The position numbers and the translations under genes were made by a program. A DNA stretch of 5,581 nucleotides from Minisyncoccota bacterium (GTDB lineage Bacteria > Patescibacteriota > Minisyncoccia > UBA6257 > 2-01-FULL-56-20), in assembly GCA_031291905.1 (NCBI GenBank), contig JARLIC010000150.1:1-5581 (forward strand), given 5' to 3'. The notes beneath the pieces were generated by a model. That model did not search any database. It was not told the origin of the DNA and saw only the letters and a program-made list of their open reading frames with translations. Of this stretch, positions 1 to 4,554 are shown piece by piece (positions within the stretch are counted from its first letter, which is position 1; the number at the start of each line of letters is the position of its first letter).

Positions 1-510
1 AATCACGCGCAGGGGATCGTGCTCGACCTCCGCGGCGATCCGGGAGGCTATCTCGAGGTCGCGGTCGACCTTGCGGGATATTTCCTGAAGCCCGGCTCCC
101 AGGTGGTGAAGGAGGTGGGCCGTACGGTGCCCGAGCAGGACTTTACGGCGAGCGGCACCGGCGCGCTCGACACGATGCCGATGGCGATCCTCATCGACGG
201 CGGTTCGGCGTCCGCGGCGGAGATCCTTTCCGGCGCCCTGCATGACGATCGCGGCATTCCGCTCGTCGGGCAGAAGAGCTTCGGCAAGGGGACCGTACAG
301 CAGCTATTCGACCTTTCGGACGGATCGGCGCTCAAGATCACCGTGGCGCATTGGGTGCTGCCCTCGGGCAGGATCCTCGACCACGACGGTCTTGTGCCGG
401 ATTATTCGGTGACGATGAGCGACGCGGACATCAAGAGCGGCAACGATCCCCAGCTTGCGAAGGCGCTTGCGGTGGTGCAGGAGGAGATCGCGTCGAGTAC
501 GGCAAAATAA
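1..510 (+). CDS. S41 family C-terminal processing peptidase (CtpA/Prc type), 3' fragment
   Basis: This is the C-terminal catalytic part of an S41 serine protease. The frame is open from base 1, so the N-terminus and the usual PDZ domain lie outside the window. Visible motifs, in order, are LDLRGDPGG, the nucleophile block GGSASAAEI and FGKGTVQQ. By alignment with E. coli Prc (Ser430, Lys455, Gln459), the nucleophile is the second Ser of SAS (bases 211-213). The general-base Lys lies 25 residues on (286-288) and the Gln four residues later (298-300), so spacing is exact and the domain should be active. The C-terminal pattern GRILDHDGLVPDYSV followed by DPQLAKAL is typical of the family. Such enzymes are exported and trim or degrade envelope proteins at their C-termini. 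rplI starts 41 bases after the stop on the same strand and no terminator is visible between them, so read-through is possible. Family assignment is firm; the specific substrate and subfamily are not known. Confidence 0.95.
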   Translation, partial: NHAQGIVLDLRGDPGGYLEVAVDLAGYFLKPGSQVVKEVGRTVPEQDFTASGTGALDTMPMAILIDGGSASAAEILSGALHDDRGIPLVGQKSFGKGTVQQLFDLSDGSALKITVAHWVLPSGRILDHDGLVPDYSVTMSDADIKSGNDPQLAKALAVVQEEIASSTAK

Positions 511-517
511 GTTGTAG

Positions 518-526
518 TACTATACG
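518..526 (+). promoter_or_regulatory. Possible -10 region upstream of rplI
   Basis: The stretch TACTATACG resembles a -10 box and closely matches TAGTATACG at 2104-2112, the proposed -10 region of the 201-aa gene. No convincing -35 is seen because the expected position lies in the end of the protease gene. If used, it would give rplI a leader of about 20 nt. That leader has no Shine-Dalgarno sequence. Weak call resting on motif similarity alone. Confidence 0.35.
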
Positions 527-551
527 GTCGGGCAAAACCAAACATCATCCC

Positions 552-1001
552 ATGAAAATCATTTTCCTTCAGGATGTGCGCAACATCGGGCACAAATACG
601 ACGTGAAGGACGTGAGCGACGGCTACGCGCGGAATTTCCTGTTCCCGAACAGGCTTGCCGAACCGGCGACCGACGGCGCGCTCAAAAAGATAGAAGAGAT
701 GAGGGCGATGCACGAAAAGGAGGAGGCGGCTACCATGAAGCAGCTCGGGGAGGTCAAGCGGCAGATCGAGGCCGTCACGCTCGAATTTCCGCTGAAGGCC
801 GACAAATCCGGCGCGCCGTTCGCGTCGGTCAATAAGGACACGATCCTTTCGGCGCTTCGCGATCACAAGTTCGTCACGACCGAGCGCGTGGGCATCGACC
901 TCAAGTATCCCATCAAGGAGTTCGGCGCGCATACCGTCGCAATCGATCTGAAGAAAGGATTCGTTGCGAATTTGAAGATCAGCGTCGTTAAGGAAGAATA
1001 A
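552..1001 (+). CDS. rplI: 50S ribosomal protein bL9
   Basis: The 149-residue product has the same length as E. coli bL9. The N-terminal RNA-binding domain begins MKIIFLQDV and carries the signature GYARNFLFPNRLA at residues 24-36. A charged connecting helix spans about residues 41-75. The C-terminal domain contains GAPFASVNKDTI (87-98) and IKEFGAHTVAIDL (121-133), both matching the family. bL9 binds 23S rRNA near the base of the L1 stalk and helps keep the reading frame. The frame stays open upstream to 351, inside the protease gene, but homology fixes the start at 552. No Shine-Dalgarno is visible before this ATG. The gene is not with its usual partners rpsF, rpsR or dnaB; it follows the S41 protease. 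Its stop codon touches the A-tract of the terminator used by the convergent operon. Confidence 0.97.
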   Translation: MKIIFLQDVRNIGHKYDVKDVSDGYARNFLFPNRLAEPATDGALKKIEEMRAMHEKEEAATMKQLGEVKRQIEAVTLEFPLKADKSGAPFASVNKDTILSALRDHKFVTTERVGIDLKYPIKEFGAHTVAIDLKKGFVANLKISVVKEE

Positions 1002-1026
1002 AAAAGCGCCGCATTTTTTGCGGCGC
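1000..1026 (-). terminator. Rho-independent terminator of the 241-aa/71-aa operon
   Basis: The stem GCGCCGCA (1006-1013) pairs with TGCGGCGC (1019-1026) around a five-base loop. Read on the minus strand it is followed by six T (1005-1000), a classic intrinsic terminator for the leftward operon ending at 1040. On the plus strand the hairpin is followed by GGGTTCTGG, so it should stop rplI transcription only weakly. The T-tract overlaps the rplI stop codon (999-1001). Confidence 0.88.
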
Positions 1027-1039
1027 GGGTTCTGGATTG

Positions 1040-1255
1040 TTATCGTGGCGTATAGAGCAGGACGCTCAGGCTTGAAAGCGGCCCAAGCTCCTTGCTCTTT
1101 TTGGTCGCCATGAAGAGGATTTCGTCCGCGCTGAGTTTTCGCCCCGCAACTTCAGCCGCTTTGGCGGCGTTAGTCGCATGGTCTTCCAATACCCACCGCA
1201 GGATTTCCTTCTCTGCCGGGGAGATGTAGCTTTCCGGACATTCTGGGTCGTGCAT
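1040..1255 (-). CDS. Small unrecognised protein (71 aa), second gene of operon
   Basis: I do not recognise this protein. It begins MHDPECPESY, has no signal peptide or membrane segment, and is mostly helical in character. Residues 12-20 (SPAEKEILR) and 43-56 (ADEILFMATKKSKE) look like short charged helices; residues 24-36 form a helix rich in Ala and Glu. The end, LSSLSVLLYTPR, is hydrophobic and could form a closing strand. The start is well supported: GAGGAG (1261-1266, minus strand) lies five bases before ATG. It follows the 241-aa gene by 13 bases and that spacer holds the ribosome site, so the two are almost certainly co-transcribed and may act together. A terminator begins 14 bases past its stop. 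A small partner or regulator of the 241-aa protein is a guess from context only. Confidence 0.78.
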   Translation of the reverse strand: MHDPECPESYISPAEKEILRWVLEDHATNAAKAAEVAGRKLSADEILFMATKKSKELGPLSSLSVLLYTPR

Positions 1256-1260
1256 GGATT

Positions 1261-1266
1261 CTCCTC
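1261..1266 (-). promoter_or_regulatory. Shine-Dalgarno of the 71-aa gene
   Basis: GAGGAG on the minus strand, five bases from the ATG at 1255, sits in the 13-base gap after the upstream stop codon. It decides the start of the small gene and supports its being real despite its size. Confidence 0.8.
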
Positions 1267-1268
1267 GA

Positions 1269-1994
1269 TCACGCGGGCGTCGTCGATACCTGTTTCTTTT
1301 TGAACTCTGCGATGTTGTCGAGCTGGCGGATGTTCAGTAAGAGTGTTTCTTTGCAGGTGCCGCAATGGAAATTCTTCGCCCATTCGGCAACTTCGTTGTT
1401 CCCGACGATAAGCCGGATGGTCACGAGATCTTCCGGGTGAAAGAACACTTGGTCCGGATGGACGCCAAGAAGGGGAGTGTTGAGCTCCGAGGGGAACCCG
1501 AGGCAACCGAGAGGCCCGTCTTTGATGAGGCCGACCTCTCTTTTGTACGGGCCGGCTGTTGCAAAACATTCCATGGGAAGTGCACAGCGATACGGGTATT
1601 CTTTTACGAAAAGAAGTTTGTCGTTGCTCAACCGCCCTACGAATATTTTGAACGATGGGGGCGGCTCGGGTGGTGCGTGAAGCGCGCCGAGATGTTTGAG
1701 GGGCGATTCGCCCTCCTTCATCTCAACGATCACGGCGAGCTGTCCCGTTTGGCCCTTGATCATCTTTGCAGCCAATATGAAGCGCTCCGCTATCTCGCGA
1801 TCCGGAACATCACGGTAGATCATCCAAAGGTTGTCGAGGATGGGGTTGCCCGTCGTTGCGCCGCGCTCGATTGCTCGGACGATTTCCTGGATTGCGTCCC
1901 TTCTGTTTTGAGAGAGGACTTCGATACTCTTGCTGATCGAGTGTACGCTTTCCAGAAGCTTAGGAAGCGTTTCCACCCCGTTCTTAATGAACAT
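1269..1994 (-). CDS. Unrecognised protein (241 aa), first gene of operon
   Basis: I do not recognise this protein. The frame is open from an ATG at 2027, but the start at 1994 (MFIKNGVETL) is chosen because a perfect AGGAGG lies five bases before it. Residues 1-85 look helical, with heptad-like hydrophobics (LPKLLESVHSISKSIEVL) and then RRDAIQEIVRAIERG. Residues 85-92 (QLAVIVEM) and 115-130 (FKIFVG, KLLFV) look like strands, separated by a Pro-rich turn at 108-113. There are five Cys, at 137, 143, 164, 211 and 214; the last two form HCGTC near the C-terminus, too little for a full four-Cys zinc site by itself. No signal peptide or membrane segment is seen, so it is probably cytoplasmic. An antisense open frame (1365-2117, plus) overlaps it but lacks comparable start and stop signals. 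The protein is divergently paired with the 201-aa gene. Coding status is well supported by promoter, ribosome site, operon and terminator; function is unknown. Confidence 0.82.
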   Translation of the reverse strand: MFIKNGVETLPKLLESVHSISKSIEVLSQNRRDAIQEIVRAIERGATTGNPILDNLWMIYRDVPDREIAERFILAAKMIKGQTGQLAVIVEMKEGESPLKHLGALHAPPEPPPSFKIFVGRLSNDKLLFVKEYPYRCALPMECFATAGPYKREVGLIKDGPLGCLGFPSELNTPLLGVHPDQVFFHPEDLVTIRLIVGNNEVAEWAKNFHCGTCKETLLLNIRQLDNIAEFKKKQVSTTPA

Positions 1995-1999
1995 GTTTT

Positions 2000-2005
2000 C
2001 CTCCT
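2000..2005 (-). promoter_or_regulatory. Shine-Dalgarno of the 241-aa gene
   Basis: A full-consensus AGGAGG on the minus strand lies five bases (AAAAC) before the ATG at 1994. This is the strongest ribosome-binding site in the window and rules against the upstream in-frame ATG at 2027. Confidence 0.88.
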
Positions 2006-2047
2006 GTTTCCGCTCCTGTTGCGCCATGGCATCAGGTCGCTGCCCAT

Positions 2048-2076
2048 AGTATGCCTCTGCGGCATTCTTCAGTCAA
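2048..2076 (-). promoter_or_regulatory. Sigma70-type promoter of the leftward two-gene operon
   Basis: Minus-strand -35 TTGACT (2076-2071), 17-base spacer, then -10 CATACT (2053-2048), with an alternative -10 TACTAT two bases further on. Transcription would start near 2041, about 47 bases before the ATG at 1994, leaving room for the Shine-Dalgarno. The -35 lies five bases from the -35 of the rightward promoter, back to back. Confidence 0.62.
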
Positions 2077-2081
2077 ATCAA

Positions 2082-2112
2082 TTGACAAATGTGCTCCTGT
2101 GCTTAGTATACG
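2082..2112 (+). promoter_or_regulatory. Sigma70-type promoter of the rightward 201-aa gene
   Basis: A consensus -35 TTGACA (2082-2087) is followed by TAGTATACG (2104-2112). TAGTAT gives a 16-base spacer. TATACG would give 19. The predicted transcript starts near 2116 and has a leader of about 105 nt that holds the hairpin at 2138-2194. This promoter and the leftward one form AGTCAA-ATCAA-TTGACA, so one regulator bound here could control both directions; that is inference. Confidence 0.6.
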
Positions 2113-2137
2113 GATAGGTTCTTTGAAATAAAAATGA

Positions 2138-2194
2138 TTTTCATGGCAGCGCACCGCATCTTGTTATCGGGGGTCCGGTGCGCTGCTATGAAAG
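2138..2194 (+). repeat. Long leader hairpin (inverted repeat) ahead of the 201-aa gene
   Basis: An inverted repeat with 19-base arms, 2138-2156 and 2176-2194, pairs throughout with two G-T wobbles (2145/2187 and 2138/2194). The inner 11 bp (GCAGCGCACCG against CGGTGCGCTGC) are perfect and GC-rich. The 19-base loop (2157-2175) contains a run of five G. No T-tract follows on either strand at the right distance, so it is not a plain intrinsic terminator. It lies between the proposed transcription start and the ATG at 2222, so it would fold in the 5' leader of the 201-aa mRNA. It could be an mRNA stability element, a cis-regulatory structure, part of a small RNA or a dispersed palindromic repeat. 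The structure is seen directly; the role is unknown. Confidence 0.7.
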
Positions 2195-2221
2195 CGTTGC
2201 TATATCGGCAACCGCCTACGC

Positions 2222-2827
2222 ATGCTTTGCATTCGAGGTTTCTCGGCGGCAACGGGGTACGGTATGAGAGGGGATAATTGGCAGGCGAACGAGATCCGTT
2301 TGCACGCGAGCGTCAACATCGTTCAATTCAACTGGCCGGCGGGCCATCATATTCACCATTTCGCCATCGGCCCCGCAAAGTTTCTGCAGGGTCGCATCGG
2401 GAAGGTCTCGTGCAGGTATTTTCCCAGAAGCATGGGGATCAACAACAACGATGCGGTTCGCGAGACCACGGTAAGATGGGTGGCCGCGCATATGACCGAA
2501 GCCGGACTTGAGAATGTGGAATATTTCCCCGATTCCCGCGCCCCGCATTACTGGGTCGTACAGGCGGGATTCACTTGTTCTCCCAGTAAGGCGTTCTGTG
2601 GTGTCGCGGTCGCCGCTGCCGAAAAGTTTGTGGGGGCGCTCCGTTTCACCGAAAGCGAGAAGGGCGATTTCTTTCGCCAACTTGTTTTTCCCCGATACAC
2701 TTACATTCGCCATCGTGAGCGCTGGATGGAATACGGCGATTATGTTCTCGAAAGCCAGGGGCTGATCAAGGCGGAATCCGGCGGCGTGCGGGTATTCAAG
2801 GAGGGGGAAGAGTACTCCCTCCACTAG
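2222..2827 (+). CDS. Unrecognised protein (201 aa), divergent from the two-gene operon
   Basis: I do not recognise this protein. Visible marks are a histidine cluster HHIHH at residues 42-46, four Cys (3, 64, 119, 126), aromatic-rich stretches, and a charged C-terminal part, RHRERWMEYGDY (163-174). There is no signal peptide or membrane segment, so a soluble protein is likely. The first in-frame ATG after an upstream stop at 2189 is 2222, which has no clear Shine-Dalgarno. The ATG at 2264 (MRGDNWQANE) is an equally possible start and would shorten it to 187 residues. A near-coextensive antisense frame exists (2216-2824), but the plus strand has a consensus promoter upstream and a strong plus-oriented terminator 19 bases past the stop, and its composition reads as a normal protein. 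The His cluster could bind a metal; that is speculation. It probably shares control with the divergent operon at 1040-1994. Confidence 0.72.
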   Translation: MLCIRGFSAATGYGMRGDNWQANEIRLHASVNIVQFNWPAGHHIHHFAIGPAKFLQGRIGKVSCRYFPRSMGINNNDAVRETTVRWVAAHMTEAGLENVEYFPDSRAPHYWVVQAGFTCSPSKAFCGVAVAAAEKFVGALRFTESEKGDFFRQLVFPRYTYIRHRERWMEYGDYVLESQGLIKAESGGVRVFKEGEEYSLH

Positions 2828-2846
2828 AAAGACTATGATCGTTGAA

Positions 2847-2877
2847 GGGGCGGCAAAATTGCCGTCCCATTTTTTTT
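2847..2877 (+). terminator. Rho-independent terminator of the 201-aa gene
   Basis: The arms GGGGCGGC (2847-2854) and GCCGTCCC (2861-2868) pair with one G-T wobble, around an AAAATT loop that can close two further pairs. Eight T follow (2870-2877), giving a strong plus-strand terminator. The T-tract overlaps the stop codon of the convergent Nudix gene (2876-2878). Minus-strand transcripts pass the same hairpin but are followed by CTTCAACG, so leftward termination is doubtful. Confidence 0.88.
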
Positions 2878-3301
2878 ATTTTACCAATTTCTTTATGATT
2901 GCTTGTTTGATTTCTTCGGGATAGAGAGGGATGTCTTTCAGTTCGGATAAAGGTATCTTGACCGGCTCATATGTCCCATCGTGAAACTGCGGATTTTCAG
3001 GCGTGTATTCCGGGCCCGTGCCACTTCCGAATGTTCCTCCGGTTTCTTTGCAAAGATAGAAATAATGCGTTTTTTCCGAATCGGATTCGTCATAATGCAG
3101 GGACAGTTTCTCAAATAAATCTCCTATGGCAATTTCTATACCAAGCTCCTCTTTTATCTCGCGGACCAATGCTTCGTGATAGTTTTCGCCAGCTTCAATT
3201 CCTCCGCCGGGAATCACATAATAAAGTTCGCCATTTCTCACCCGTTTGATGAGCGCGATTTTCCCCGAATCTATGATGATCGCCCGCACGCGAGGATTCA
3301 T
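2876..3301 (-). CDS. Nudix hydrolase
   Basis: A 141-residue single-domain Nudix protein. The Nudix box G-x5-E-x7-R-E-U-x-E-E-x-G-U is complete at residues 33-55, with G33, E39, R47, E48, E51, E52 and G54. The metal-binding glutamates are therefore intact and it should cleave a nucleoside-diphosphate-linked substrate with Mg2+. The start MNPRVRAIIIDSGKIALIKR gives the first strands of the fold, and YYVIPGGG precedes the box as usual. Substrate cannot be read from the sequence; small stand-alone Nudix proteins often clean up damaged or excess nucleotides. No Shine-Dalgarno is present: an extended -10 box ends six bases before the ATG, so the mRNA should be leaderless. The gene lies downstream of rpmA on the same strand, just past its terminator. 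Base composition is visibly more AT-rich than its neighbours (about 35-53% GC in sampled 60-base blocks), which may mean a separate origin. Confidence 0.95.
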   Translation of the reverse strand: MNPRVRAIIIDSGKIALIKRVRNGELYYVIPGGGIEAGENYHEALVREIKEELGIEIAIGDLFEKLSLHYDESDSEKTHYFYLCKETGGTFGSGTGPEYTPENPQFHDGTYEPVKIPLSELKDIPLYPEEIKQAIIKKLVK

Positions 3302-3307
3302 GGTTCT

Positions 3308-3316
3308 ATGATAACA
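3308..3316 (-). promoter_or_regulatory. Extended -10 promoter of the Nudix gene (leaderless)
   Basis: On the minus strand TGT-TATCAT (3316-3308) is an extended -10 with five of six matches to TATAAT. Six bases (AGAACC) separate it from the ATG at 3301, so transcription would start at or next to the A of the start codon. No clear -35 is needed for an extended -10. The element lies in the outer end of the rpmA terminator palindrome. Confidence 0.62.
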
Positions 3317-3346
3317 AAAAAAGCCCCGAAGGGCTTTTTTTGTTAT
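3311..3346 (-). terminator. Rho-independent terminator of rpmA (16-bp palindrome)
   Basis: A perfect 16-bp stem, 3311-3326 with 3331-3346, has a four-base loop. On the minus strand the core reads GCCC-TTCG-GGGC, the very stable C(UUCG)G tetraloop, followed by seven T. The symmetric A7/T7 arms could also allow plus-strand termination, but no plus-strand gene ends here. The rpmA stop codon (3345-3343) is inside the 5' arm. Confidence 0.92.
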
Positions 3347-3618
3347 GCGATCACCGCAACCACCGTTGCGCGTTTGCGCGAACCGTCGAAGTGCGTCTTC
3401 ATCTTCGTGCTGAACTTCACGGTGCCGTTCTTGCCGGCGAAAAGCGTGTCGTCGTCCGCGCGGAGCACGTTGATGCCCGGCGTATATTTCGTACCGCGCT
3501 GGCGGATGATGATCTGGCCGACCGCGACCTTCTGGCCGTCCTGAAGCTTGACCCCAAGCCTTTTGGAGATGGAATCGCGCCCTAATTTGGTTGAACCTAT
3601 AGCTTTGGTATGTGCCAT
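3343..3618 (-). CDS. rpmA: 50S ribosomal protein bL27
   Basis: The 91-residue product has the full bL27 pattern: MAHTKAIGST, GRDSISKRLGVK (13-24), IIIRQRGTKYTPGINV (36-51), DDTLFA (56-61), GTVKF (65-69) and a basic RKR near the end. bL27 sits at the large-subunit peptidyl transferase region, where its N-terminal tail reaches toward the tRNA CCA ends. The N-terminus starts directly with MAH, without the cleaved extension known from Firmicutes. The usual upstream partner rplU (bL21) is absent; the neighbour is a divergent exonuclease gene and rpmA has its own consensus promoter. That promoter predicts a transcript starting within about two bases of the ATG, so rpmA should be essentially leaderless. 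There is no Shine-Dalgarno. A strong UUCG terminator ends the transcript. Confidence 0.97.
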   Translation of the reverse strand: MAHTKAIGSTKLGRDSISKRLGVKLQDGQKVAVGQIIIRQRGTKYTPGINVLRADDDTLFAGKNGTVKFSTKMKTHFDGSRKRATVVAVIA

Positions 3619-3626
3619 ATGGAGAG

Positions 3627-3655
3627 ATTTTATGCTAGAATCTTGGTAATGTCAA
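3627..3655 (-). promoter_or_regulatory. Sigma70 promoter of rpmA
   Basis: Minus-strand TTGACA (3655-3650), a 17-base spacer, then TAAAAT (3632-3627): consensus -35, ideal spacing and five of six in the -10. The ATG follows after eight bases, predicting a zero-to-two-base leader. The -35 overlaps the start codon of the divergent exonuclease gene (3649-3651). Confidence 0.85.
3633..3641 (+). promoter_or_regulatory. Extended -10 promoter of the exonuclease gene (leaderless)
   Basis: TGC-TAGAAT is an extended -10 with five of six matches to TATAAT. Seven bases separate it from the ATG at 3649, so the start codon should be the 5' end of the mRNA. It lies wholly inside the rpmA promoter spacer plus the last base of rpmA's -10 flank, so the two promoters cannot easily be occupied at once. 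Confidence 0.72.
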
Positions 3656-4368
3656 CCATTCATAAGCTTATTATCGACATTGAGACGGTGGGCGAGGATT
3701 ACGAGAGCCTCGATAAGGCCACCCGGGACAACCTTACCCGATGGATCAAGCGCGATGCCGACAACGACAACGAATACAAGCTGGCGCTCGACGACCTGAA
3801 GACCGGCCTCGGTTTTTCACCGCTTACCGGCGAGATCGTCGCGATCGGCGCGCTCGACTGCCAGAAGAACGAGGGTGCCGTCTATTACCAGGCCCCGGGA
3901 CAGAAGAATGCCGAATTGAAGGAGGACGGCGTCACGTTCAAGCAGATGACGGAGCTCGAGATGGTCCGTAAGTTCTGGGAGCTCGCCGAACATTACCAGG
4001 TATTCGTCACCTTCAACGGCCGTGCGTTCGACATTCCGTTCCTGATGATCCGGTCCGCGATCCTCGGCGTGCGTCCCACAAAGGATCTGATGCGCGGGCG
4101 CTATCTCTATCAGAACAATCCCGATTCGCTCCATATCGACCTCGCGGAACAGCTTTCGTTCTATGGTGCCGTGCGCCGCAAGGGGAGCCTGCACTTATGG
4201 AGCCGCGCGTTCGGCATCCCGAGCCCGAAGTCCGGTGGCGTGACCGGCGACGACGTCGGTCCGCTTTTCAAAAAGAAGAAGTTCCTGGAGATCGCGAAAT
4301 ATAACGTAGGGGACATCCGTGCTACGAGGGAGCTGTATCTGAAGTGGGAGGAGTATCTGCAATTCTGA
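3649..4368 (+). CDS. Predicted 3'-5' exonuclease, PolB exonuclease-domain family
   Basis: A 239-residue stand-alone exonuclease of the DnaQ/RNase H-like fold, like the exonuclease domain of family B DNA polymerases (Pfam DNA_pol_B_exo2). The Exo I motif is IDIET with D10 and E12. Exo II is FVTFNGRAFDIPFL with D128 following the N123-G124 turn. A further conserved aspartate is D164 in HIDLAEQL. Exo III is YNVGD with Y218 and D222, the Y-x3-D form. All acidic metal ligands are present, so two-metal hydrolysis of 3' ends is expected; whether the target is DNA or RNA cannot be read. The start at 3649 is preferred over the in-frame ATG at 3610 because that ATG lies inside rpmA and upstream of the -10 box. 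The stop codon falls inside the outer arm of the inverted repeat at 4365-4521, which may act as its transcription end. Confidence 0.92.
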   Translation: MSTIHKLIIDIETVGEDYESLDKATRDNLTRWIKRDADNDNEYKLALDDLKTGLGFSPLTGEIVAIGALDCQKNEGAVYYQAPGQKNAELKEDGVTFKQMTELEMVRKFWELAEHYQVFVTFNGRAFDIPFLMIRSAILGVRPTKDLMRGRYLYQNNPDSLHIDLAEQLSFYGAVRRKGSLHLWSRAFGIPSPKSGGVTGDDVGPLFKKKKFLEIAKYNVGDIRATRELYLKWEEYLQF

Positions 4369-4521
4369 AGAAACTGAGCGCAACGGCACGCGAGCTTTTG
4401 CTTTAAAAAGGACGCGGTTCTCGCCTACTGGCGAGCCCGCTTGGGTCTCGGCGCCTTCGCGCCTCCGACACACCTTTTTAAAGCAAAAGCTCGCGTGCCG
4501 TTGCGCTCATCTTTTCTTCAG
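4365..4521. repeat. Long inverted-repeat element with two hairpins in its loop
   Basis: Perfect 37-base arms lie at 4375-4411 and 4473-4509. Outside a small internal loop (one base left, three right), nine more pairs form between 4365-4373 and 4513-4521. The 61-base centre holds two further hairpins: CTCGCC/GGCGAG (4420-4435) and GGCGC/GCGCC (4450-4463). Folded, the element is a long stem ending in a three-way junction. It has no gene of its own; both strands show spurious frames encoding the same peptide because the arms are identical. It could be a MITE-like or REP-like dispersed palindrome, or a structured 3' end for the exonuclease mRNA. A TCTTTTCTTC stretch follows the inner stem on the plus strand. 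No clear direct target duplication is visible. Confidence 0.9.
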
Positions 4522-4542
4522 GATTTCTTCATATCGTCGGGT

Positions 4543-4548
4543 TATGAT
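4543..4548 (+). promoter_or_regulatory. -10 box of the 44-aa membrane protein gene
   Basis: TATGAT (five of six matches) lies six bases before the GTG at 4555, again predicting a leaderless transcript as for the Nudix and exonuclease genes. No TG extension or good -35 is present; upstream is the right arm of the inverted repeat. Confidence 0.45.
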
Positions 4549-4554
4549 TTGCAG

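Noticed and set aside
351..551. N-terminal extension of rplI into the protease gene
   Set aside because: bL9 homology starts exactly at 552 and gives the standard 149 residues; the extension is an off-frame reading of the protease gene.
402..932. Minus-strand 176-aa frame across the protease and rplI genes
   Set aside because: It is a shadow of two well-recognised plus-strand genes.
1365..2117. Plus-strand 250-aa open frame opposite the 241-aa gene
   Set aside because: It has no ribosome site, promoter or terminator of its own, and runs through the divergent promoter region. The minus strand has AGGAGG, a promoter, an operon partner and a terminator.
2343..2357. HHIHH as an HUH (Y1 or Rep) nuclease motif linked with the leader hairpin
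   Set aside because: No hydrophobic strand context or catalytic tyrosine helix typical of Y1 transposases is visible, and there is no matching second hairpin end.
2216..2824. Minus-strand 202-aa open frame opposite the 201-aa gene
   Set aside because: Nearly coextensive, so the choice is not trivial. The plus strand has a consensus -35/-10 upstream and a T8 terminator just past its stop; the minus strand has neither.
3610..3648. Upstream ATG for the exonuclease
   Set aside because: It lies inside rpmA and upstream of the -10 box; the family motif Exo I sits at the normal distance from the ATG at 3649.
4365..4521. Inverted repeat as an integron attC site or a CRISPR unit
   Set aside because: No GTTRRRY core sites, no integron integrase and no repeated spacer pattern; arms are perfectly paired, unlike attC.
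4441..4554. Upstream extension of the 44-aa gene and the matching minus-strand frame 4195-4473
   Set aside because: Both encode the same peptide because they read the two identical arms of the inverted repeat; neither is a real gene.
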